Source: Chitinophaga sp. CF118 (GTDB taxonomy: Bacteria > Bacteroidota > Bacteroidia > Chitinophagales > Chitinophagaceae). From it: a stretch of 64,000 nucleotides of DNA. The number at the start of each line of letters is the position of its first letter. Position 1 is the stretch's first letter. The DNA is taken from positions 1-64,000 of the forward strand of contig NZ_FOMK01000016.1 in the NCBI RefSeq assembly GCF_900112615.1, read 5' to 3'. Position numbers and translations under genes: made by a program. Positions 52,571-61,730 of the stretch are shown here, one piece after another. The notes under the pieces are model-generated. The model worked only from the letters and a program-made list of their open reading frames with translations, was not told the origin of the DNA and ran no database searches.

Positions 52571-53956
52571 TTAATAATTGGAAGGGTTCGGTTTAAGCGC
52601 TGGATTATTTGCCAGTTCTGTAGCCGGAATAGGAAGCAGTACAGAAGTGTTTTTCCATGTATTGGGTTTTTCTGCAGTCATCACCGCATCAATACGACCA
52701 GTACGCACCAGGTCTATCCAGCGATGACCATAACCCTCTCCGAACAACTCTACTCTCCTCTCTTGTTCTACGGCCAGCAGCACATCATCTTTAGTAGTAG
52801 CGCTGGTCCCTGTAAGTCCCGCTCTAGCCCGTATGACATTGATATCATCTATAGCTCCCTGCAGATTATCCTGTTGGGCTCTTGCCTCTGCCCGGATCAG
52901 ATATTGTTCCGCCAAACGTAGCAGCATAAAATCTTCTATTGCGGCAGAACTGGTAGGTGTGCTGGTAGCTTTATACTTATAATCATAATTAAAGGTAGTA
53001 CCTGAAATAGTACCGGTGCCAATCCACGCCGTTTTACGGGCATCACCTGTTTCAAATGCATTGTAAAGCTCCGGACGGATCTGTGTAATTCGTATTAAAG
53101 CAGTATTGGCCGTGGGCACATTTATACCAGCGAAATAGGTATAATTATCATTAGCTCCACCGGCAGTATTAACCTGCCAGATGGCTTCCTTGCTGCCTCT
53201 TAAAAAAACTTTGTTCAGATCCGGCAACAGCGAAAAATCTGATAAAGAAATTAAAACACTGGCTTTGGCTTCTGCATTCGCCCAGTCCTGCTGATATAAA
53301 TATACCCTTGCCAGCAGTGCGGTTGCCATCCATTTATTAAAGCGTCCGTTTCTTACCGAACCAACAGGCAATACTGCTTCCGCTTCTTTCAAGTCTGTGG
53401 TTATGGCCTCCAGCACAGTAGCTTTGGGAGTACGTGGCATCGTGGAGGTTATCGTTACATTTGTTGTTTTGATCAGCGGCACATCGCCGAAATAACAAGT
53501 CAGATAAAGATGGCAAAATGCTCTGAATATTTTTGCTTCAGAGATATATACAGCTTTTAAGCTGTCTGATACAGGACTGCCTGGTACTTTTTCTATAATG
53601 CTGTTCGCCTGGTAAATCACCTGGTAAAATATTGTCCAGATATTCAGCAGATCATTATTAGCAGGCGGTATGCTGTTATTCATAAAGCCATCGTAAGTGT
53701 CAAGTCCATACGTAAACTCATCTGCATTAACGCCCATCAGGAAATCTCCCTGGTAAGTAAGAAAGTTGGAAGGTTTTAAAGCATAGGTATAGAGCCCGTT
53801 TACAGCTGCCAGGGTATTTGTGGCATTATCAAAAACAGCTTCGGATGTGATCTGATCTTTTGGTTGATCTATTTCAAGGTATTTGCGGCAACCGCTCAGT
53901 GTACCTGTAAAATACAGGGCGGCCATCATAAATATGATACGTTTAATATTTTGCAT
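52571..53956 (-). CDS. SusD/RagB-family lipoprotein
   Basis: This 461-aa protein has a lipoprotein signal ending LYFTGTLSGC (Cys22, followed by RKYLEIDQPKDQ), the SusD N-terminal TPR region (AVNGLYTYALKPSNF, AKIFRAFCHLYLTCYFGDVP) and a C-terminal region with LRLAEQYLIRAEARAQQDNL and the motif ERRVELFGEGYGHRWIDLVR. Its C-terminus ends PNPSNY. It pairs with the upstream SusC and is the substrate-binding lid. The operon contains no degradative enzyme, so substrate is unknown. Confidence 0.95.
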   Translation of the reverse strand: MQNIKRIIFMMAALYFTGTLSGCRKYLEIDQPKDQITSEAVFDNATNTLAAVNGLYTYALKPSNFLTYQGDFLMGVNADEFTYGLDTYDGFMNNSIPPANNDLLNIWTIFYQVIYQANSIIEKVPGSPVSDSLKAVYISEAKIFRAFCHLYLTCYFGDVPLIKTTNVTITSTMPRTPKATVLEAITTDLKEAEAVLPVGSVRNGRFNKWMATALLARVYLYQQDWANAEAKASVLISLSDFSLLPDLNKVFLRGSKEAIWQVNTAGGANDNYTYFAGINVPTANTALIRITQIRPELYNAFETGDARKTAWIGTGTISGTTFNYDYKYKATSTPTSSAAIEDFMLLRLAEQYLIRAEARAQQDNLQGAIDDINVIRARAGLTGTSATTKDDVLLAVEQERRVELFGEGYGHRWIDLVRTGRIDAVMTAEKPNTWKNTSVLLPIPATELANNPALKPNPSNY

Positions 53957-53967
53957 AAGCTTTTGCT

Positions 53968-56900
53968 TTAAAAAGTTAATTTAACACCGCCTGTTAAAGT
54001 CTTCAATACAGGTGTTGCATTCTTTACTTCCGGATCAAGTCCTTTATACGGACTTATCGTGAACAGGTTTTGCCCCTGCACATAGATGATCATATTTTGC
54101 GCTCTTATTTTTTGCACCAGCTTAACGGGTAGCTGATAGGAAAAAGAAAGCGTTTTCAACCTGATATAGGAGGCATCCGAATAAGCAGCATTGGATGCAT
54201 ACAACCTGTTCACATACGCTGATCCTATTGGCAGGGAAGCGCTGGTAGTTAACCCGGGACGACTGGCCTGAGGATTGGTGAGCGACCAGTAATCTTCTGC
54301 CAGATAAGCGGGCAGATTGACCTTGTAACCTACCGGGAAGTAATACGCTCTCAAAGCATTAAAACCATTTTGTTTCGCGAATTGAAAAAACAAATCGAGG
54401 CTGAAGTTTTTATAGCTGAACGTATTACCCATTCCCCCATAATACTTAGGGTCTAAAGAGCCAATGTTCACATAATCGTTAGAGGAAGTAAGGCTGCCAT
54501 CTTTATTACGGTCTTCAAACTGAGGTACGCCGGTTGAATCCGAAATACCTGTATAATGATAGCCCCTGAATAAATTTAGAGGCTGTCCGACTACATAGTA
54601 GTTGGCATATGCTGATGAAGCCAGACCGGGAAATTTCACCAATGTATTTTTCGGAATGGTAATATTGAAAGTGGTTTGCCAGCGGAAGTTTTTAGTAGCG
54701 ACGTTAGTCGTACTCAGCTCAAACTCCCAGCTGGTGTTTTGTACCAGCGCAGGCATATTGGCCTGATAATAACCAAATCCGCTTTGTGCAGGCAGAGGAG
54801 TCTGTACCAGTTGATTGTCCGAACGGCTGCGGTAAAAAGTGGATGTAAATAAAATACGGTCTTTCAGAAAACCCAATTCCAGTGCCAGTTCCAACTTCTT
54901 ATTGGTTTCCCAGCGATATTCCGGGTTAGCAATATTGTTGGCATACAAGCCCAGGTTACCATTATAAGCCTGTTGATTGCTGGTATATGTTTCAAGATAT
55001 CTGTAATCATTGATCTGGTCATTACCACTAATACCATAACTGCCTCTCAGTTTTCCAAAGCTTAAAACCGGAGCTAGCTGTTCCATCATCTTCTCTCCGG
55101 AGAATATCCAGGCACCTCCAACCGACCAGAAATTACCAAACCGTTTTCCTGGACCGAAACGGGAAGAGCCATCTCTCCTGAATGAACCATTGAAGATATA
55201 TTTATCCTGCCAGCGAAAATTCAATCTTCCAAATCCGGAGATATATTTATACTGTGAGCTGGTAAGCGTTGTAGCCGTAATAGTACTTGCAGCGGAAATA
55301 CTTTCTATCAGATCGTCGCTGGTAAAATTGATTCCTGTTATGGAATTGCTCTGGGAAGCGCTGGACTGTATAGTTCCACCGGCCATAGCATTTAGTACCC
55401 CTTTACTTATCTTCCTGGTATAATCCAATTGTGGTTCTACAATATAAGTTTGCACACTGCTGTTACCAAAAGTAGCCGAGCTTTTAGTCGCAGAGCTGGA
55501 TGTAGGATTGAAAGCAGTAGTAGGAGCCACTACTTGCTGGCTCATATGCATCTTGGTGAATCCCATATTCACCCTGGCAATCAATCCAGGTGTTAGCGCA
55601 TATCTCAACGATGCATTTGTTATAAAATTATCAGTCGCCGTTTTACCCACTTTATTCAGATATGACCAGGGATTTGTAAGTGGCGCCGTTGTATTACTCT
55701 GTATCCAATATAGTTTGCCGGTAGTATCGTAATGCGGAAAATTTGGTGGCGCATAAATAGCCAGGTAAGGATCTGATGCCAGCGTTTTAATATTATCATT
55801 CGTATAGGTAACGGATGTATTTACATTGAATCGCTTATCGGTGGAGTTATGGTCAATATTAATATGACCATCTACCCTGTTATAATAATTATCTCCATAA
55901 ATGACGGCCCCCTCATGATGATAACCTGTGCTTAACAGATAACGGGTGTTTTCCTTACCACCGGATAAGGAAGTCTTTACATTGGTAAGTGGAGCTGTAT
56001 TACCAAGTATCAGTTTCGGAAAATTCGTATAGGCTTTTTGGTCCCATAATAAAAGATCCTGTGCATTACTTGTAGTGGGTGTGATATTGTCAGCAACAAA
56101 GGCTTTTTTTCGTATGTTAAGGTATTGATCGGTATTCAAAAATTCTGGCACACGGGTAGTAACGCTTGCACCGGAATATACATTTACATCAAATTTTGTT
56201 TTACCTGCCTTTCCTTTTTTCGTGGTGATCAATACTACTCCGTTAGAACCGCGGGAACCATAAATGGCCGTAGCATCTGCATCTTTTAAAACGGTAATGC
56301 TTTCCACATCCAGCGGATTGATACCATTCAGGGGGCTTACAGCCCCGGCAGCGGTGTTAACGTTACTGAGAGATGTAGCCGGAATGGGGATACCATCTAT
56401 TATATACAGCGGATTGGAAAGCGCGGAAATAGAGTTATTGCCCCTTATCTGCATTGTAATGCCGGAACCGGGAATACCGTTGGCACTGGTAACCAACACC
56501 CCAGGCATACGGCCTTGTAAAGCTGCCAGTATATTCGTAACCGGTTGTTTTTCTATGTCTGCACTTTTTATAGTACTTAAACCACCTGTATTGAAACGCT
56601 GAATGGTAGTACCATAAGCTACTACCTGCACTTCGTCCAGCTTGCTTTGCGCCTGTTTCAGTACTGCCGTTACTTTCACCGCATTGTCTGTTACATCAAT
56701 GTTGGTGATATATTTTTCGTATCCCACAAAAGATATCTCTACCCTGTATTTTCCGTTCGCCATATTCTTCAATGTAAACGCACCATTTTCATTAGCGGCT
56801 GCAGATTTGTTCCGGCCAATGATCCTGATGGAAGCGTTTTGAAGAGGCTGACCATTTTCATTGAGTACCACTCCATTCACATCGTGAATTGTATCTACCG

Positions 56901-57300
56901 GTATTACAGGCTCATTGAAAAGCGGAGTAACATCGGGCTTACGCGAGATGAAAACGGTTTTTGGTGCAATCGTATAAGTAAGCGGCTGATCTTTTAAAAC
57001 AATATCCAGGAGATCCGTCAAGGGCATATTACGCACGGAAAAAGAAACTGGCTGTGTATTTTCCAGCGCGCCTTTGTTATAAAAAAACACATAACCGGTT
57101 TGCAACTTGATCTCTGCAAATACCTTCTTTAAAGGAAATTCCCTGGCCGATAAGGTAATAGTCTGAGAAAAAACACCGGCTGAAACATGCGTTAAACACA
57201 CGAACAGGAAAAAAGCAATTACTCGCATGACACGCAGTATTTGGTTGACACAGTCACGCCGCCACGGGCGCGGCAAAAGCAAAACATCGAATTTTTGCAT
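53968..57300 (-). CDS. SusC/RagA transporter with N-terminal STN signalling domain
   Basis: This 1110-aa TonB-dependent transporter is under sigma/anti-sigma control. I use the ATG at 57300 (MQKFDVLLLPRPWRRD); a longer frame to 57393 has no sensible signal. After the signal peptide comes an STN domain (about 55-120, FPLKKVFAEIKLQTGYVFFY and LTDLLDIVLKDQPLTY), then a carboxypeptidase-regulatory-like domain (VNGVVLNENGQPLQNASIR), the SusC plug (DADATAIYGSRGSNGVVLIT) and the barrel. The STN domain contacts the FecR protein encoded upstream, which fits the sigma-FecR-SusC gene order. SusD and TlpA-like genes follow. Confidence 0.95.
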   Translation of the reverse strand: MQKFDVLLLPRPWRRDCVNQILRVMRVIAFFLFVCLTHVSAGVFSQTITLSAREFPLKKVFAEIKLQTGYVFFYNKGALENTQPVSFSVRNMPLTDLLDIVLKDQPLTYTIAPKTVFISRKPDVTPLFNEPVIPVDTIHDVNGVVLNENGQPLQNASIRIIGRNKSAAANENGAFTLKNMANGKYRVEISFVGYEKYITNIDVTDNAVKVTAVLKQAQSKLDEVQVVAYGTTIQRFNTGGLSTIKSADIEKQPVTNILAALQGRMPGVLVTSANGIPGSGITMQIRGNNSISALSNPLYIIDGIPIPATSLSNVNTAAGAVSPLNGINPLDVESITVLKDADATAIYGSRGSNGVVLITTKKGKAGKTKFDVNVYSGASVTTRVPEFLNTDQYLNIRKKAFVADNITPTTSNAQDLLLWDQKAYTNFPKLILGNTAPLTNVKTSLSGGKENTRYLLSTGYHHEGAVIYGDNYYNRVDGHINIDHNSTDKRFNVNTSVTYTNDNIKTLASDPYLAIYAPPNFPHYDTTGKLYWIQSNTTAPLTNPWSYLNKVGKTATDNFITNASLRYALTPGLIARVNMGFTKMHMSQQVVAPTTAFNPTSSSATKSSATFGNSSVQTYIVEPQLDYTRKISKGVLNAMAGGTIQSSASQSNSITGINFTSDDLIESISAASTITATTLTSSQYKYISGFGRLNFRWQDKYIFNGSFRRDGSSRFGPGKRFGNFWSVGGAWIFSGEKMMEQLAPVLSFGKLRGSYGISGNDQINDYRYLETYTSNQQAYNGNLGLYANNIANPEYRWETNKKLELALELGFLKDRILFTSTFYRSRSDNQLVQTPLPAQSGFGYYQANMPALVQNTSWEFELSTTNVATKNFRWQTTFNITIPKNTLVKFPGLASSAYANYYVVGQPLNLFRGYHYTGISDSTGVPQFEDRNKDGSLTSSNDYVNIGSLDPKYYGGMGNTFSYKNFSLDLFFQFAKQNGFNALRAYYFPVGYKVNLPAYLAEDYWSLTNPQASRPGLTTSASLPIGSAYVNRLYASNAAYSDASYIRLKTLSFSYQLPVKLVQKIRAQNMIIYVQGQNLFTISPYKGLDPEVKNATPVLKTLTGGVKLTF

Positions 57301-57371
57301 AGATTTGCAATAGTTTGGTTGATTAAATAATTGACATTCACATTGCTCAATAAGGATCGGCCTGACAATAC

Positions 57372-57402
57372 AGCCGGAAGTGGTTCCAAGCACCTCCGGC
57401 TT
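57372..57402. other. Inverted repeat between fecR-type and SusC genes
   Basis: Arms AGCCGGAAGTGG/CACCTCCGGCTT form a ~11-bp stem with one G-T wobble. The T-run lies on the plus side only, so it is not a normal terminator for the minus-strand operon. It may shape the 5' leader of the SusC mRNA. Confidence 0.5.
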
Positions 57403-57443
57403 CTTTTTTTTAATGACTGATCCTCTGTATTAATTGGTTGACC

Positions 57444-58640
57444 CTATTGTTTTAACACTACCAGCCGTTTCCCCTCTTCTATTCTGAACCGCACTCCGGT
57501 TTTCTGCAAACCGGTCAGTACCTGTAATAAGTTCATATCTCTGCTCATTTCTCCTTCGAAATACATATCCGGTACATTTTGTTCATAAACAATCTGCAAA
57601 TCGTACCAGCGAGCCAGTTCCTGCATTACTTCCCGTAAACTGGCATCTTCAAAATTGAACAGCCCGTTCTTCCAGGCCATTACTTTAGCAACATTGGCGT
57701 TGTTGATGGTTTTAATACCATTCCCGTTGTTCGCCACCTGTGCCTGCTGGCCAGGTTTCAACATTACCTTTTCTCCAGTAACAGCTACCCGTACGGCGCC
57801 TTCCAGTAAGGTAGTATTGATGCTGGCTTCATCGGGATAAGCATTTACATTGAAATGTGTTCCTAAAACTTCCACTTCCGCCTGTTGCCCGATCTTTACC
57901 TTAAAAGGCAGATGCGAATTTTTCACAACTTCGAAATAAGCCTCCCCGTTAACCTCTACCCTTCTTTCCCCGCCGGTAAAGGCGGTAGGATAGCGCAGGC
58001 TGGAAGCCGCATTCAGCCATACCATAGTACCATCAGGCAGCCTCACCTGGAATTGTCCCCCCCGAGGTGTAGTAAGTGTATTATAGCTGATGGCAGTGCT
58101 TTGCACATCATATATTAATTGTCCGCCCGTTTGCCGCACTCCCTGCCGGATCAACCGGTTACCGGCGCTGTCCAGCGTAACAGTAGAACCATCGCCCAGA
58201 GTCAGAATGGCCTTATTGCTGCCAGGTGTAATATCCTGCGTAAGGGCATGGAATTCCTTTTTATTGCCGTTTAACGATCTCACCACAACAGTGCCTATTG
58301 CCAGCAAAAGCAATATTGAAGCCGCAACCCAGCCCCACCTCCGCAGAAAAGTAATACGAAGGGGGCCAGGTTTCATAGGACGAACGATTGATTGTTCACT
58401 GTTCGCCTTCTGTTGTGCGGTTCTGTCCATCTGCAAAATGGCAGACACTCTCTTTTCCCTGTCTTTTACAAACGGCACATCATCAGGCGCTGTATTATCT
58501 AAAAAATGTTGTAATAATTCGGGCAGAGCTTCGTTATCGGGATGTTGTTCCAGATAAGCGGCCAGTTCATTTTCTTCTGCCACGGTGATCTTCTTCTCCA
58601 ACCACTGATCGAGTAAATATTTAAGGTGCTCGTTGTTCAT
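57444..58640 (-). CDS. FecR-family anti-sigma factor
   Basis: This 398-aa inner-membrane protein has a cytoplasmic helical N-terminus (LKYLLDQWLEKKITVAEENE), one membrane helix (RWGWVAASILLLLAIGTVVV, about 105-125) and a periplasmic FecR domain (NTLTTPRGGQFQVRLPDGTM, LNAASSLRYPTAF, VNGEAYFEVVKN), ending in a DUF4974-like part (FNFEDASLREVMQELARWYD). It holds the ECF sigma factor until the STN domain of the SusC transporter signals. The gene order sigma-FecR-SusC is the standard arrangement. Confidence 0.97.
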   Translation of the reverse strand: MNNEHLKYLLDQWLEKKITVAEENELAAYLEQHPDNEALPELLQHFLDNTAPDDVPFVKDREKRVSAILQMDRTAQQKANSEQSIVRPMKPGPLRITFLRRWGWVAASILLLLAIGTVVVRSLNGNKKEFHALTQDITPGSNKAILTLGDGSTVTLDSAGNRLIRQGVRQTGGQLIYDVQSTAISYNTLTTPRGGQFQVRLPDGTMVWLNAASSLRYPTAFTGGERRVEVNGEAYFEVVKNSHLPFKVKIGQQAEVEVLGTHFNVNAYPDEASINTTLLEGAVRVAVTGEKVMLKPGQQAQVANNGNGIKTINNANVAKVMAWKNGLFNFEDASLREVMQELARWYDLQIVYEQNVPDMYFEGEMSRDMNLLQVLTGLQKTGVRFRIEEGKRLVVLKQ

Positions 58641-58717
58641 AATAGTAGTTATAATGCCCCTACACTATATAAGAGCAAAAAAACAGTCCGGCTGTCTATT
58701 GGTGCGCGAATTTTTTT

Positions 58718-59305
58718 TTAACGGATAAAGAATGAGATCAATAAGAGGGTATAACCGGCTTCCAGAAGCTGTTCACGGATATTCCTCACAGCAACCACAA
58801 TGGTATTCCTGACCGTGCTGGACGAAACTCCCATTATCGTAGCTATTTCGCCGGACGATAATCCGCTGTCACGGTGCAACTGGTAGATCTTCCGCCGTTG
58901 CTCCGGCATCTTTTCAATGATCCGGACAATTAAAATGGAAATATCCTTCCAGGCGAGGCTGTCCTCTATATCATTTATTACTAAATCCTGTTGCAGTTCA
59001 CGTTCTGCTAAAACCTTACGATGCAATAAATGTTGCTTTAGCCAGCGATGGGAAAGATTAGCTGCTATACGGTGGATATAGGCCCGTGGATAATTAATAT
59101 CAGCCAGGCTATCACGATGTAGCCATAATTGCAGAAAGGTTTCCTGAAGTAATTCTTCTGCTATAATATCTGACCGGGTAAGTTTTAACAGGAAAGTGAA
59201 CAACATAGTATCATAACGGAAATAAAGTTCCCGAAATGCATGCTCGTCCCCCTCTGCTATCCGCAAAAGCAGTTCTTGTTCACTGAGTAAATCCATGTAA
59301 GCCAA
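58718..59305 (-). CDS. ECF RNA polymerase sigma factor
   Basis: This 195-aa ECF sigma factor of the FecI type has region 2 (FRELYFRYDTMLFTFLLKLT, EELLQETFLQLWLHRDSL, YPRAYIHRIAANLSHRWL) and region 4 (MPEQRRKIYQLHRDSGLSSG, EIATIMGVSSSTVRNTIVVA). It directs transcription of the SusC operon when released by FecR. It is the first gene of the chain, with 77 bp before the FecR gene. Confidence 0.97.
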   Translation of the reverse strand: MAYMDLLSEQELLLRIAEGDEHAFRELYFRYDTMLFTFLLKLTRSDIIAEELLQETFLQLWLHRDSLADINYPRAYIHRIAANLSHRWLKQHLLHRKVLAERELQQDLVINDIEDSLAWKDISILIVRIIEKMPEQRRKIYQLHRDSGLSSGEIATIMGVSSSTVRNTIVVAVRNIREQLLEAGYTLLLISFFIR

Positions 59306-59555
59306 TTAATTATCCAATTAGCTTTCCTGTGATAAGCGTAAGTGTCTGGTGAATAACAAGATAAAAAGAATAAATTATATTTTTATAGAAGGGATGGAAA
59401 ATAAAATGTTTCTAAGACCTTTTGCTTAACCGCTTACCTGGAAGATACAATGAAGATGGACGCCCTCTGGTGTTCCTCATAAATTGAAGTTTTATTTGTA
59501 ATATTATACAACGATTGAAGTGTTAAGCCAACTCTAAAATATCACTACTCAAAAG

Positions 59556-61718
59556 ATGGACCATAAACGGGGGTTTTCCAGGAGAACTTTTCTACAGCAA
59601 GCAGGCTTGTCCGGTATTGCTTTAACCATTGGTTGCTATTGGCCTGCATTAGGGAAAAGTGTGGGCGAAATTATTCATACGGATGATGCGAAAGATGCAG
59701 CAACAGAGTTGATGACATGGATATCAATAGATGGTACCGGCAAGGTAACCATCTTTAATCACCGTTCAGAAATGGGGCAAGGAACCTGGCAGGCAATTCC
59801 ACAAATTATTGCGGAAGAACTGGAAGTTAGCATGGACCAGGTGAGTATCCGGTTTGCCACCGCCCATCCTAAAAAATATGGCCCGCAACCACAGGAAGGA
59901 AGTTTTTCCATACGTGGCTGGTATCAGCAATTATTACGCGTAGGAGCCTCTGCCAGAGAAATGCTTATTGAAGCCGCAGCAAAGCAATGGAATGTTAATA
60001 CAACCGAATGTTATGCGGAAAATGGACAGGTGATACATCGGCCCACAGGAAAAAGGCTTAGCTATGGAGAACTGGTAAAAGATGCTGCACAAATAAAACC
60101 ACCACAGCAGGTTAAACTAAAAGAGCGTAAAGACTATAAAATTATTGGTAAATCCCTGCATCGTAATGATACCGCTCTAAAAATCAATGGCAGCGCCATA
60201 TTCGGACTGGATAAAAAACTTCCGGGGATGTTATATGCGGTGGTGGAACGCAACCCACGGTTTAGAGGAAAAGTAAAAAGCTTCGATGACTCGGCAACAA
60301 AATCTGTTAACGGTGTAAAGCATGTTTTTAAAGTACAAAGAGCCGTTTTTGGTTTATTGCTTGAAGGCGTGGCTGTAGTAGCAGATTCATTATGGACAGC
60401 TATGAAAGGGCGAAAACTGCTGAAAGTTGAATGGGATGATGATGGCTTTGAACATCTGGGTTCTGAACAACTTTATGCGAGGATGCAGCAGGATCTTTAT
60501 AAACCTTTACCATCAGATATTTTTGAAACGGCATTAAAGAGTTCTTCGGCCATTATAGAATCTGTGTATGAAATGCCTTATCAATCCCATAGCTGTATGG
60601 AGCCGCTTAACTGCATTGCCGATGTAAAAGAGAACAGTATTGAAATATGGGGCCCGATACAGGAAGCCCAATGGATACAGGCAGACCTAAGTGAAAGGCT
60701 GCATATCCCTATTGAAAACGTTACGGTGAATATGACTTTTCTCGGAGGAGGTTTCGGAAGAAAAGCATTTACGGATTACCCGCATGAAGCGGCACTAATT
60801 TCAAAAGAAGTTAAAGCTCCGGTGCAGGTTATGTGGACAAGAGAAGACGACATGAGCATGGGGCCTTTTCGTGCCGGATCATTATACAGATGCAGGGGCG
60901 GCGTGGATACGCAAAAAAGAATATTTTCATTTCAGATTATTTCCGCTTCGCAATTTATGGGTCCGGGAGAAGACAAAGATGCCCAACCGCAACCTGTAAC
61001 GGTGAATACGGGCGGGCTAGCCGGCCTTGCGAGTGACTATTATAAATCAATACCGCACTATAGTTTTGGAGGCGTCCAAACAAAGTCTCCTATACCAACT
61101 ATGTGGTGGCGTGCACCCGGCGCTAATGTTGATGCATTTGCCGGCGAAAGTTTTATAGACGAACTCGCACACCTTGCTTTACAGGACCCACTTGAATTCA
61201 GAAAGGCGCATCTTAGTTCTGATCGTTATCAGGCGCTTGTAAATAAGCTTGCAGAAATCAGCAACTGGGAATCACGACGAAAGAATGATGGATGGGGAGT
61301 AGCTATCACAGAATGTTTTGGCAGTATGGTAGGACAGGTAGTGAAAGTATCCCGCGGGCAGGACAAAAAAATCAGGATTGACAAAGTATTTGCACTGATA
61401 GATTGTGGCTGGTATGTAAACCCCGATATTATCCGTGCCCAGCTGGAAGGAAGTATCGTAATGGCACTAGGTGCTGCAGTAAATCACGCAACTCATTTTA
61501 AAGATGGAAAAGCTGTAGAAAAAAATTTCAACACCTACCTCATGCCACGCATTAATGAAATTCCTGAAATAGAAGTGCATATTATGGAGAATGATGAAAA
61601 GCCCGGCGGTGTTGGTGAACCGGGATTACCGGCCTTTGCACCCGCATTATGCAATGCTATTTTTGATCTCACTGGTAAACGTATACGCAAATTACCTTTT
61701 AGTCTGGAAGACGTATAA
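59556..61718 (+). CDS. Tat-exported molybdenum hydroxylase large subunit (isoquinoline 1-oxidoreductase beta-like)
   Basis: This 720-aa protein begins with a twin-Arg signal (RGFSRRTFLQQAGLSGIALT). It belongs to the xanthine dehydrogenase/isoquinoline oxidoreductase large-subunit family, which binds the molybdopterin cofactor: MGQGTWQAIPQIIAEELEV, GPIQEAQWIQADLSERLHIP, FLGGGFGRKAFTDYPHEAAL, and the closing GGVGEPGLPAFAPALCNAIF with the active-site Glu. Length is normal. The usual [2Fe-2S] small-subunit gene is not adjacent; both flanks are of other types. Probably periplasmic; the substrate (an N-heterocycle or aldehyde) is unknown. Confidence 0.93.
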   Translation: MDHKRGFSRRTFLQQAGLSGIALTIGCYWPALGKSVGEIIHTDDAKDAATELMTWISIDGTGKVTIFNHRSEMGQGTWQAIPQIIAEELEVSMDQVSIRFATAHPKKYGPQPQEGSFSIRGWYQQLLRVGASAREMLIEAAAKQWNVNTTECYAENGQVIHRPTGKRLSYGELVKDAAQIKPPQQVKLKERKDYKIIGKSLHRNDTALKINGSAIFGLDKKLPGMLYAVVERNPRFRGKVKSFDDSATKSVNGVKHVFKVQRAVFGLLLEGVAVVADSLWTAMKGRKLLKVEWDDDGFEHLGSEQLYARMQQDLYKPLPSDIFETALKSSSAIIESVYEMPYQSHSCMEPLNCIADVKENSIEIWGPIQEAQWIQADLSERLHIPIENVTVNMTFLGGGFGRKAFTDYPHEAALISKEVKAPVQVMWTREDDMSMGPFRAGSLYRCRGGVDTQKRIFSFQIISASQFMGPGEDKDAQPQPVTVNTGGLAGLASDYYKSIPHYSFGGVQTKSPIPTMWWRAPGANVDAFAGESFIDELAHLALQDPLEFRKAHLSSDRYQALVNKLAEISNWESRRKNDGWGVAITECFGSMVGQVVKVSRGQDKKIRIDKVFALIDCGWYVNPDIIRAQLEGSIVMALGAAVNHATHFKDGKAVEKNFNTYLMPRINEIPEIEVHIMENDEKPGGVGEPGLPAFAPALCNAIFDLTGKRIRKLPFSLEDV

Positions 61719-61730
61719 GTTTATACTACA

